A stretch of DNA of 64,000 bases from assembly GCA_037447605.1 (NCBI GenBank), contig CM074808.1:699665-763664 (forward strand), read 5' to 3'. The notes beneath the pieces are model-generated. The model saw only the letters and a list, made by a program, of their open reading frames with translations, did not search any database and was not told where the DNA came from. This DNA is from Zygnema circumcarinatum. Taxonomy: Eukaryota; Streptophyta; Zygnematophyceae; Zygnematales; Zygnemataceae. A program made the translations under genes and the position numbers. Positions 45,650 through 56,141 of this stretch are shown piece after piece; position 1 is the stretch's first letter, and the number at the start of each line of letters is the position of its first letter.

Positions 45650-45996
45650 ATTTTATGGTATTTTCGATATTCGGTGGTCCGTGAAACCCTATGCGTACAT
45701 GCTCCGTACGTGTTCGTACGAGGACATCAAATGATGGCATAAAGTTATAACAAAAGTTTTTTTTGGCCAGGAAAATATTTTGTAACGCTAAACTAGTAGA
45801 GTTAAGATCTCAGGAAATCTTCGATAATTGCTGGTAGAAACGACACAAAAAAAAACAAGAGAAAATGTTGCTTCCTTTGAAAGCATCTTAAGCTACTCGC
45901 TGAAAGGAAGAGGAAGAGGAATCAGTAGAGTAGCTGTTTTGCCGTGGCCAGTAGCTACGATATCGGCTTTTATTTCCTTGAAAGCGTAATCTGTAA

Positions 45997-47081
45997 AGGG
46001 TAGTGATATTTCCACCCCTTTTTTGGATCCAAACACCCCTTCCCGGCCGGGCAGATTTCAAAAGGGATTAAAAACGGAAAATGCTTTTTTCACACCTTTT
46101 TGGAATCGATACCCACCTCCTTCCGTCGGCTGATTTTATTTTTGCTAACCAAGGAAAATGATACCCCGACACTGCATTTTGAATACTGTATCCCGCCTCC
46201 CTGAATTTTTTTTAGAGGGAAAGAAATATCTGCCTGCCCGAATCCGCTCGAAGCGGAAGATCCGTCCGCCACGAGATCGTTCGCGGGTGTCCGTCCTTCA
46301 CACGTGCGTGTCAATCGCATCTGTCAACTCCCTCGCAGATCGCACCACTGCAGGTCACCGTTCGATCTGTAGCCGGGCTCGATCTTAGCGAATGGAAAGC
46401 GCCCACGAGTCTTGTCAAAGCCGGATCGCACGTACGAGTGCGCGCGTCCCTCGGCCCGAGATCTCGTCATTGTTAGTTCCCAGCCAATAAAAATCTGCCA
46501 CGTGTTTCATTTTTGACGTGGAAATTTTGATTGGTCCAAGCTCTCAATTGGGGGTGTCAGACTTAACGAAATCTTACGAACAAAAAAGTTTTGTAAGTAC
46601 TCCGCCGCCCCAGGATTGCGATTTCATCGAAGTACTCGTTCTGGTCTCAAACTTACGAACAATTTTTAGGTCTGACACCCCCTAATGTATGAAATTCTGG
46701 GTTCCTCGAGTTGTGACCGTACGATATTTGTACGGACAAACTTTTGAGACGAGTTTGGCGGGATACGTGGGCACGTGCCATTCGCTGTGACCGAGCCCGG
46801 CTGCAGATCAAATAGTGATCTGCCGTGTTGCGATCTGCAAGGGAATCGACGGCTGCGATGACCGCACGCGTGGAAAAAAATTCAGGTAGGCGGGATATTC
46901 AAAATGGGGTGACGGGTTATCATTTTCCTTGTTTCGCAAAAATAAAATCTGCCGATGGAGGCTGGGTATCGATTCCAAAAAGGTGTGAAAAAAGCATTTT
47001 CCGTTTTTAATCCTTTTTGAAATCTGCCCGGCCGGGAAGGGGTGTTTGGATCCAAAAAAGGGGTGGAAATATCACTACCCT
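45997..47081 (+). mobile_element. Foldback transposon, copy 2, 1085 bp, with nested insertion
   Basis: Same termini and palindromic build as copy 1 and same orientation. Flanked by the 6-bp repeat CTGTAA (45991-45996 and 47082-47087). About 134 bp longer than copy 1 because a GTCAGACTTA-family element (46550-46682) is inserted near its centre. Confidence 0.9.
46550..46682. mobile_element. MITE-like element (GTCAGACTTA family), nested in foldback copy 2
   Basis: Termini GGGGGTGTCAGACTTA and, inverted, TAGGTCTGACACCCCC. The host sequence CTCTCAATGTACGAAAT of copy 1 is interrupted here, which shows the element inserted after the foldback copy did. Confidence 0.82.
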
Positions 47082-47106
47082 CTGTAAAACAACGAAACTT
47101 AATTAT

Positions 47107-48053
47107 AGGGTAGTGATATTTCCACCCCTTTTTTGGATCCAAACACCCCTTCCCGGCCGGGCAGATTTTAAAAAGGATTAAAAACGGAAAATGCTTTCTT
47201 CACACCTTTTTGGAATCGATACCACCCTCCATCGGCAGATTTTATTTCTGTGAAACAAGGAAAATGATAACCCGTCACCCCTTTTGAATATCTCGCCTAC
47301 CTGATTTTTTTTTCACGCGTGCGGTCAATCGCAGCCGTCGATTCCCTCGCAGATCGCAACACGGCAGATCACTATTCGATCTGCAGACGGGTTCGGTCAC
47401 AGCGAAGGCTCGTGCCCACGTATCCCGCCAAAGTCCTCTCAAAAGTTTGTCCGTACACATGTCGTACGGTCGAACTTGAGGAACCCAAAATTTCATACAT
47501 TGTGATCTTAAGCCAATCAAACCTTTCCACGTCAAAAATTTAACACGTGGCAGATGTTGATTGGTGGGAGCTAACAATGACGAGATCTCGGGCCGAGGGA
47601 CGCGCGCACTCGCACGTGCGATCCGGCTTTGACGGGACTCGTGGGCGCTTTCCATTCGCTAAGATCGAGCCCGGCTGCAGATCGAACGGTGATATGCAGT
47701 GGTGTGATCTGCGAGGGGAATCGACAGCTGCGATTGACACACAAGTGTGAAGGACGGACACCCGCGAACGATCTCGTGGCGGACGGATCTGCCGCTCCGA
47801 GCGGATTCGGGCAGGCAGATATTTTCTTTCCCGCAAAAAAAAAATTCAGGGAGGCGGGATACAATATTCAAAATGCGATGACGGGGTATCATTTTCCTTG
47901 GTTATCAAAAATAAAATCAGCCGACGGAAGAAGGTGGGTATCGATTCCAAAAAGGTGTGAAAAAAGCATTTTCTGTTTTTAATCCCTTTTGAAATCTGCC
48001 CGGCCGGGAAGGGGTGTTTGGATCCAAAAAAGGGGTGGAAATATCACTACCCT
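47107..48053 (-). mobile_element. Foldback transposon, copy 3, 947 bp, inverted
   Basis: Same termini; the left arm here matches the right arm of copy 1, so it is inserted in opposite orientation. Flanked by the 6-bp repeat AATTAT (47101-47106 and 48054-48059). Only 25 bp separate it from the end of copy 2. Confidence 0.9.
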
Positions 48054-48084
48054 AATTATACTTGAGATTGCTGACAACTAGTAG

Positions 48085-48497
48085 GACGTGCGAGGCGGAA
48101 CTCAACGCTTCGCGGGCGGCAATCTGTCCGTCCAATCGGATAAGTCGCGAAGCACGTGATTCGTCAGATTCGCCAACGTGTGAACTTTTCGCGAACGTGC
48201 GAGGCGGAACTCAACGCTTCGCGGGCGGCAATCTGTCCGTCCAATGGATAAGTCACGAAGCACGTGATTCGTCAGATTCGAGACCAATATTTGATAAAAA
48301 TCTCAACATTCTAGAGGATCTGGAGTCAATCCTAAAACGCATCCGATTGGTCCACGTGACAACACTTTTCGTCGGGTGAGATACGGTATCTCGCACGCGA
48401 GTACGGTCCGATCTCGCGTTCGGCCAAAGTCGGCGGCCAAGTCCTCGTCGCGCACGCATGAGATAGAGCCAATGAAAATGCAGAGAAAGCAACCGTT
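48085..48497 (+). repeat. Duplicated segment, copy 2, with internal tandem doubling
   Basis: Two tandem copies of the CGAGGCGGAACTCAACGC unit (about 48089-48172 and 48197-48280), then sequence colinear with the rest of 44205-44523, ending AGAGAAAGCAACCGT. The two segments bracket the three foldback elements. Confidence 0.85.
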
Positions 48498-48511
48498 CAT
48501 TTTTTTTTTGA

Positions 48512-48634
48512 AGGAAAATGCTACTTACACACCTTTTTGAAATATATACACCTTTTTTCGCCGGTCAGATTTCATTTTAGTTTTTAAGGTGTGTATATAC
48601 AAAACAAAGGTGTGTAAATAGCATTTTCTTATTT
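48512..48634. mobile_element. Short foldback element, copy 2
   Basis: Left end AGGAAAATGCTACTTACACA, right end inverted TGTGTAAATAGCATTTTCTT. Follows the duplicated segment as copy 1 follows the first segment, and is followed by the shared TATGGTAT...TTCGGTGG flank, so it probably belongs to the duplication. Confidence 0.75.
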
Positions 48635-49018
48635 TTATGGTATGTTCGGTGGCCCATGTTCCCTAGACGTTTGTACGAGGGCATGCCATGATGGCATGAC
48701 ATGCCGCATGGGCATGGGCATGCATCCCTTCCTCGAATTCAGTGCTTGTACTCTCTTGTTCGATCCCTGCAACTGCGCCATTTTAGGGTTGCTTCTGTGG
48801 GCAGCTCTGCAGGTGGTAACGTGCTTACATAAAGAAAGAAAGGCAGCCGCTAATCTTAATCTGCGCGATTCTGATAATTTTTAACTCTGCAGATGGCTTA
48901 TAAACAGTGCGGATCACGACTGCAGGCCTCAATCTTTTACGGTTGCATCTTTTTTTGTTTTTAGTACAGTATACAGCATCCCAGTTGGGACGCACTTGGC
49001 GTCTGCATTGGGAGGAGG

Positions 49019-50065
49019 ATGAGAATTGTGGGACTAACCGGAGGTATTGCTACGGGGAAGAGCACTGTCACTAATGAGCTGCAGCAGCGAGGCATTGCGG
49101 TCATTGACGCGGATAAGCTGGCGCATGTCTGTGCTTCGCTTTTACCTTGAGAAGACAATGATTGAAAATAGAGATTGAGCTAGTTGAGGTTGTTGAGCCA
49201 GGTTGTATTGTCCAGAATTAGTGGTGATTTTGTTTTGAAATGCAATTTCATTAGGGTTGACTTGAATAATAGGAGGCCTGCGACTTTTATCAGCTTTCAT
49301 TCTTAAATTTTATCGCAGGATGCTGCTAGGAAGGGGACATTCGGTTATTCTCGCGTGACTGCCGCATTCGGCGATGAGATTTTGCTGTCTGATGGCGAAA
49401 TCGACCGTGTGAAACTCGGGGACATAGTCTTCCACGATGCAGAGAGACGCCGAGCGCTCAATGTGTAAGTTCAAAGAATTTAGGTCTCCGCTAGTCACGT
49501 CGGAATGCCGTTTACTGGCGAGAATAACATGAAGAAGCCATAGGCGTTGTTTTCTCCATTTCATGCTTTTGATCGCCCATACCTTCTAAACCACGCCGCA
49601 AGAATCTTCATTCACGCCAAAGCAGGTTTCGTTTGCAGAGCGATTCAGCCGGCCATCGCCATTGCCTTGCTCCAGCATCTGGCCTACTATTGGATCATTG
49701 GAACAAGGGTGGTTGTGCTTGACGCTCCACTCCTGTTTGAAACCAAGATCAATCGCTTAACAAAGCCGGTAGTCGTAGTTGCGTGTGACCAAGCAGTTCA
49801 AGAAGAGAGGCTTATGCGAAGAAACGATCTGACATTGGAGCAAGCAAGAGCGAGAATTGCAGCCCAGATGCCCTTAGACTTGAAGTCCGCTCAAGCAGAC
49901 ATTGTGGTAAACAACTCAGGGAGCCTGGACGAGTTGATGCAGCAAGTGCATGTTTTGGTCGGCAGACTGAATCAGCCCTCTTCGTGGCGAGAGCTTCTTC
50001 TTTCCAGGGAGTGCGCTGCAGCTCTTCTTGTACTGTGGACGGCTCTATGGCTGCTTTTCCGGTGA
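49019..50065 (+). CDS. COAE: Dephospho-CoA kinase, 3 exons
   Basis: Exons 49019-49126, 49319-49464 and 49639-50065 join in phase to 226 aa, the usual length for plant CoaE. The P-loop is complete ([12 protein letters not shown], residues 5-16), followed by [15 protein letters not shown] and the [14 protein letters not shown] block. Exon 3 carries [13 protein letters not shown], the lid-like [20 protein letters not shown] and [14 protein letters not shown], all diagnostic of the family. It phosphorylates the ribose 3'-hydroxyl of dephospho-CoA with ATP, the last step of coenzyme A synthesis. A C-terminal hydrophobic stretch ([13 protein letters not shown]) could anchor the protein in a membrane, as is found in plant homologues. 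The ATG chosen is the first before the P-loop. It converges with the EMAP-II-domain gene; no neighbour shares its pathway. Confidence 0.95.
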
Positions 50066-50515
50066 GGGCCTCACTCGTGCGTTTCCATCACGTTATGTTG
50101 CGCAAGTCGATGAGGCTTTGGACCTTCTGGAAGTACGAGATGTTTAATTCTGCCTTTGTTTTTCAATGTTTTATGCTGAAAAGCCGCGCTTGCTTCCTTT
50201 GCAGTCCTCTTCTTTTTTGAAAGAACAGGCCCCACGCCTCTTAGTAAAAGCAGCTTTGACAGTATCTCCAAGGGCTCTAGGCAAAAAAAAACAGAAAAGC
50301 GCAGTGCTCGCCTCTCATGGAAGCCAACCCCATGATGACTAACTGCGTGCGCAGCAAGACAACTCGAAGGAATGAACAAAATATCCATTATTAGACAAAA
50401 AGGATGACGTTGGTGCTTGGCAGTTGACATTTATATGGCAATGCGGAGCAAAACGTGACAACAATTTCAAAACGCGACGACAATTATAGGAGCAATGTTA
50501 ATGTTAGTCTTAATG
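50066..50515. other. Convergent 3' flanks
   Basis: Spacer between the stop codons of the dephospho-CoA kinase (+) and the EMAP-II-domain gene (-). Presumably both 3' untranslated regions; nothing else recognised. Confidence 0.55.
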
Positions 50516-52876
50516 TCAGTGAATGCCAGCTCCGTCGGGGAGACCAGGCACCACCACCACACCCGCACTGCAAACTAAGAGTTTCCCACCGAATGTCGCC
50601 ACTCCACCTGCAAGGTTGCCACACTATAATGAGCGTAAAACTACATAAATCCTGAGCACCCATTACATTCGCATTACTTTACACGGGCAGCTTGGAAAGG
50701 CCTCCCCAGTTCCCTCTTCTCCAACCAACAACAACTTTTCCACACAAATATGGTCAAGCTTTCGGCAAACAGCAGCAGGGCTTGTTTCCATGGCCGAGAA
50801 CGGGACGTTGATTTCTAGGAGTTATTCTCACCTTGTACGCTCAACAAGTGCACAATCTTTTCCCAGACCTTCGAGCTAAGCTGCTTTGCCGGGCTCTCAC
50901 TTGGTGCTCCCCCCTGCGAGAATGCGGAAACACTCTCCAACCCAGAGTTATATGTGAGGAACGGCAGGTGGCATAAAGGTGGACACGCCTCGTCCTCTTC
51001 CCCGCATACAAATTGTAGAGAAAAAAAAAACGCCTCAAATCCAACTATTTCAATAAGGTGTCAGTTTTTGTTGGATCTGCGAATCAGTGCTTCAGCATAA
51101 CACAATCTTGTGCATCCTCTTTCAACCACAATAGGTGAGAGTTTGAATCAAGAAGTAGCAGTACCTCCAAGTAGACACGCTCTCCAATGGTTGATTCCGC
51201 TGGCGGATCTAGCACCTACACCCCGCCAGACCCTCAAAAAATCAATCTCTACATTTCACCCAACTTTCAGGGTTACGAGTTGCAACAAAGACACTCCCAG
51301 ACGGATAAAGTGCAGAAGTAGCTCACCTTCACTATCTCTCCCCCGTCGGGCAAAGGCACTGAGCCTGCCAAGATCATTGCCTCACTTAAGCTTCCAGCCA
51401 ACTTCGCTGGCTTGAGGTTCTTTATAATCACGACTTTACGATTCGCCAGCTCCTCCGCCCTGTAGAACTTTTGCAGTCCTGTGATAACCTGCAGAATGCA
51501 TGGAGGGGCCGAGTCACATCCTGATGCTGAAAACACAAGATGGCGGACTTGCGCCTTTGGAACACAGTGGCGATACAAATGCATATGCTAATGGCGAAAC
51601 AGTGAACATCTACCATAAACAAACCTCCACGCCCAATGCATCTCCTTTGCATATCTGTAAGCAATGTTGACGGGTGAATGCTGAAAGTACCTGGCAAACC
51701 TCCCCTGGTGCTATCTCCACTTTGCAGACATAAAGCTTGTCTGAATTGGAATGAGCCTCGATCTCCTTCACAATAGCCACCTGTTAAAGGGTACAGCAGT
51801 TCAAGCTATAAGTCAATAAATAAGGCTATGTAACAGCAGTCACTCTGTTCGAGTGGAGACAAAAATGCCGAATTTGATGACTAAATCACGACTTGTTCTC
51901 GCGGCCAAGCTCTCATCGCAATGCAAAAGTGCAAATCTTCTTATAAATTGCCAAGCTTATATGATGGCCAGCTTACAGGTCATCAAGCAACTCTGTCACG
52001 GTCTGCGAATACGCAGGTAGGAGTACGATTCCTGCTATGAGAGTAGAGTGAAATGCAATTCAGTAAGGGAATGTACCTGTAAGAGGCTCTTGGAGAAGTT
52101 TTCGTCGTTCTCATTCACTTCTTTTCCTCCTGCAGCTGGTTCCTTAACCCCTCCTTTGCCTGCAAAACATACATGCGACCTTGGCCAGAACAGCACAATA
52201 CCTCCACCGTGCATTTCAAAATTCTGCATTGAATGACTTTGCTTTCGCCTGATACGATGAAAGAATTTGTTATGACTCAGGAATCGAACACAAAGCATTA
52301 CGAAAGGTTAAAGAACTGCCTCTTAGTAGTGTAGGTACTACTTATTCAGGCCAGTACAAGACCAATCCTTAACGAGGGCATACCTGGCTTCGCTGTTTTG
52401 GTCTTTTTTAAATTGCTGTCGGGAGCCGGTGTTGCGGCTTTTGGATTTGAGGGTACTCCGGGATGAGGGACTCTCAGCGCAACAGCTGGCACATCATTTT
52501 TGGAGCTGATATGAGCTTCCTGCAATCTAATCCCAAATACTGCACGAGTTCAATGCTTTGTTCAATAAATTAATTGTTAAAAAATTACGTCGGATAAACT
52601 CTAAAAGCAATTAAATCGACCTGAAATGCACTGACAAACGACCAGACCGATACCAAAGAAGGTGCCTATGCAAGAACGCCTCCTTCTTGCTCCTTAACCG
52701 TCCCAATCGTTTGCAGGGACTCTCCACCGCCTCATAAAAGGAAGAAAAACATTTCTAAGGGTTCGGTGGCTTGCCTGCCGTGACGACGGCTGCTCGCCGA
52801 CAGCGAGCCCCTCCTCGAGCTCCAGTATGAGCCTGTCCAGGAGGCTGACTGCTGCATCCAGCGCTGTGGGAGCCAT
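50516..52876 (-). CDS. EMAP-II / tRNA-binding OB-fold protein (AIMP1-like), about 8 exons
   Basis: Minus-strand exons 52519-52384, 52159-52077, 51780-51691, 51488-51327, 51215-51165, 50913-50832 and 50607-50516 are in phase. Exon 1 starts at ATG 52876 (GCCATGG context) and probably ends at 52751 (phase 0), though that donor is weak. About 273 aa. After a short helical N-terminus and a Lys/Pro linker, an EMAP-II-type OB fold spans the C-terminal 160 residues: IEAHSNSDKLYVCKVEIAPG, QVITGLQKFYRAEELANRKV, NLKPAKLAGSLSEAMILAGS, then ESTIGERVYLE, KVWEKIVHLL and GVATFGGKLLVCSAGVVVVP. The domain binds tRNA elbows; plant relatives act as aminoacyl-tRNA synthetase cofactors or stand alone. Cytosolic or plastid location is not decided: no clear transit peptide is seen. 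Confidence 0.87.
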
Positions 52877-54334
52877 GGCTGGTATGTGAAAAGCGAGATA
52901 GTAAAGGATGCGGCAACCCTAAAGACATCCGTCAAGGCAGCAATCGCTCATAGACAGCGAGTCTTCCCGAGCTTTTAGGGTTCATGGTCGGGGTGGGAGG
53001 CAGCATCCTCGATGACTCCATGCATCAGCCTCGGCGCCATCCCCAAATGAGGCCACACATGAGGCTGGCTGCAAATGACACATCCATCATCACCCATTGG
53101 GCAGTCTCCACCGATCCAAGTCATGAACAATTAATTGTTGGTGGTGCCAAAATCGTGGCCGATCCAGTCATGATTCCTAGCGGAATTTTGTTGTCATGAC
53201 TACGAGTTGCTGTGAGGCTCGTCTCATTGAGGTTTTCTAGTGTCTTACAAGAACAACATGCGAAAAACTGGAAAAACAACGCAGATAAACGACATTAGAT
53301 GGACCTCGTAGCTAAGTACAAAGTCGTGACTAGAAATCCACGGACCACGGTTAGGACCACGGTTAACTTAGTCACAATGTGGCCATTTTCCACCTTCGTG
53401 AACCATGTCTAATGGACATGACCTGTTGTTGCCCGTCGTCTTGTTGCCATCCTTCCCATTGATGTGTTGGCCATTGCGGTAGGATGAATGCGATGCAAGG
53501 GATGGGACCCGTGTTGAGGCAAAAGCAGAAGTGACTACAAATGCGCACCAGTCTGAACTCAATGTTTTGGTCATTGTATATATCATCGTAGCACCAAGAA
53601 ATATAAGTCTGTCTGGCTACAGTTGTCCACTTCATATACACAAGGTGATGCAGGTACATGCGAATCAATGACAAACGTGCTTAGCTTTCATTTCTTGCCC
53701 TTCCGTGGATGATGGGCTGCTATCAGTACAACTGTGTCCACTTTTCCTCGGCAAGACTTCACATCTGCGGGTAAAGAATCCCCTTTTTCAAAAGAAGAAG
53801 GAAAGAAACATTTTTTCTGTTTAGATTGCACACAACTCTGCACATCGGCAGTCCCTGAAGAGTCCGCTTGAGCTTTTATTCTTTGATGAGATGCACCAAC
53901 AGATAAGTAGCAGGTCAGTAAAGAACAACGGTACTAATTTGCTTGGCCTTCCCTCCAAAGAGAGAAGTTTTTTTCGGGGTTGATCGATTGGTGAGGGCCC
54001 AAGAGTGCTTGGACGTACTGAACTACTTCAAACCCAGTTTGCGGGAGGCCATCACAGAGCCGGCATTAGAGCATACGGAGCAGGACTGTAACTAGCCTAC
54101 TTCACTTGCATGCTTTATTAACATCGAAGTGAATTCTTACTTCTGTACACTCGCCTCGTTGCCCGCCAATATGCAGACAATCCTTCCTAGCCTACATAGT
54201 ATACAGAGTGCCGGAGCTTAGCCCCTTGCTTTGGGACCTCCTCATGAGTTCCCCCTGCTTTCACCACGCATTAGGTGAAGACTGATGCCTTCCTTGGAGG
54301 TGCAGATGGCGAATCTTCAACCTGAATGAAGAAC
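52877..54334. other. Intergenic, nothing recognised
   Basis: Between the start of the EMAP-II-domain gene and the stop of the next minus-strand gene. Open frames here are short and uncharacteristic. The part nearest 54335 is presumably a 3' untranslated region. Confidence 0.5.
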
Positions 54335-56141
54335 CTATTCATTCATCAGCTTCTCCAAAGGTGCCTCCAGAATCAGGTTGTCAGTATCACTACCATCTAT
54401 AGCAGATCCATGGTGAGGAGTAGAGATCTCCACAACTCGGATATCAGTCGAAGTTGGTGAACTTTCTTCTTCTACCTCCTCCTCCACAAAGGCCTGCAGC
54501 GCTTCCGCGTCATCGCTCTCACTTGTTACTTTTGATCGTCTGATCACTCTGACTGCGTTTTCAGAAAAGTAAGCCTCCAATGGGTTCACATCCTCTTCTT
54601 GCCCAGCAGCTCTGTGTGAGAGCCGGCGTGTCATCACCTTTTTGGATCCTCTCAGCCCCACCTCATCGGCCGGGTCGTTCTCCTCTGCATCACCCTCCTC
54701 CTTGTCGAAGGTGAACTTTGAGAATTTGCAGTCCGGAGTCCACAACCCAGAGGTGAAGTAGTCCGACATCCGCCCAACAATCGCGGGGCCCTTGTTAGAG
54801 CCAAGAACCGCCACATCGACAGCACCAACATCCTGCAACCCGACAATAGCCCCCCCATTAGCTTGCCATTCAAAACTCCCCCAACAAGTCTGCATAGCAA
54901 TCTCGACAACAGCACAGACGAAGTCCCTCCCTCTGTACGTGAATTTCCAATACCGATTCCTCTGCCTCGATTGATTGTTTCCTACCAGTCTTAGAGTGCA
55001 GCATATTTTCTCACCTCTGTGTTAGTTTGGGCGCGAGCTCGGGCTGCCTGCACGCGTGCCGAGCGATATGTCTGCCCCAAGATGCCATGCACGTCGTTTG
55101 AAACCTGCAGCTCCCTGAACTCCATGTCGAGGTGCACGAAGCAGCTCTCCTCGGTCCACCACTCCTCCTCCACAGCGTCCGCCTTCAGGCGGAGGTCGAG
55201 CACGTCCGCGATCCGAATGTGCGCCTCATTCACTCTCCTCCTGCTTATGCGAAGCATCTTGTCGGGGGACTCCCACATCCCCGGCTTGGCATGAGGCCCC
55301 GCCTTGTAGCCTGGAGGCACCGTATGGAGAACAGAGACAAGTCAGCTCTACCTCCTTAGAGTGGACCTTGTCTATTTCATGTTAGCTGTAAGCGAAGGCA
55401 TGGAGAAAAACTAGCAAGTCAGTTTTCGTTCAAACCGAAACAAGCACGAATATGTGGCACGTAATTCAAGTACTCGTGAGAGAGAGAGAGAGAGTGGCAG
55501 TTCAATACCAGGGGCAGGCATGCGAAGCGCTTCTCCGTTGATTCGAATCTCGAGATGGTCCACAAAGGGGTCCCACACGGCCTCTGAATTAGCTCGAACC
55601 AAAAGGTGGATATCTTGGAACATGATAGCCAATCCCCCTATCCAGGTGATCGGCCTGCACATCAAGCCACATGAACCAGTCGGTCAATTTGAGCACCTTT
55701 ACACTGTCACTCTTACTTCACTTCACCTCACGCTGACCTCATTTCTAGAACCTTTTCTAGATTCCCCTTTCCTTTCTCTCTCTGTCAGGACGTGCGAACA
55801 TAAATCATCGTTGCTGATTAAAATCCCCATTTTTCTGCTATCGCTGACACCCTTCCGAAATAAAGAAACCACATTCGATAATCTTTACATCACCCCTTGC
55901 CTGAAGGGCCGGCTACATGAGTGTAACCTCCTCATACTCACTTTGATTCAAAGGTTCGCCCAATCATGTGTGTGTTAATGTGAAGTTTGTGGTCTGAAAC
56001 CAAGCAGTAGTCCGCCTCCCTGATCCCTGGAAAGTTGAACACTATTCCATCCCCCCCCACTATCCTCGCCCCCATAGCCGCCGTGGCAAACATCGCACAC
56101 AGCAGAAGCCCCACTCCTACCGCAGCCTCCCTCCTCCCCAT
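54335..56141 (-). CDS. Secreted root-cap/LEA-like domain protein with acidic tail, 4 exons
   Basis: Exons 56141-55942, 55654-55509, 55310-55015 and 54832-54335 join in phase to 379 aa. The ATG chosen (GCAATGGGG) precedes a clear signal peptide (Arg-rich start, VGVGLLLCAMFATAAMGA). The domain resembles plant root-cap/LEA-related proteins: GGDGIVFNFPGIREADYCLV, SDHKLHINTHMIG, TWIGGLAIMFQDIHLLVRAN, HLDMEFRELQVSNDVHGILG followed by QTYRS, and a final TPDCKFSKF block. Relatives are secreted to the cell wall or apoplast; their biochemical role is unknown. The C-terminal 110 residues after the domain are Asp/Glu/Ser-rich and not part of the usual family; they could be a disordered wall-binding tail. 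An alternative in-frame GTG lies upstream but lacks support. Confidence 0.85.

Noticed and set aside
44565-48053. Transposase gene inside the foldback elements
   Set aside because: All frames in the three copies are short (under about 140 codons), mirror each other across the palindrome and show no catalytic motif.
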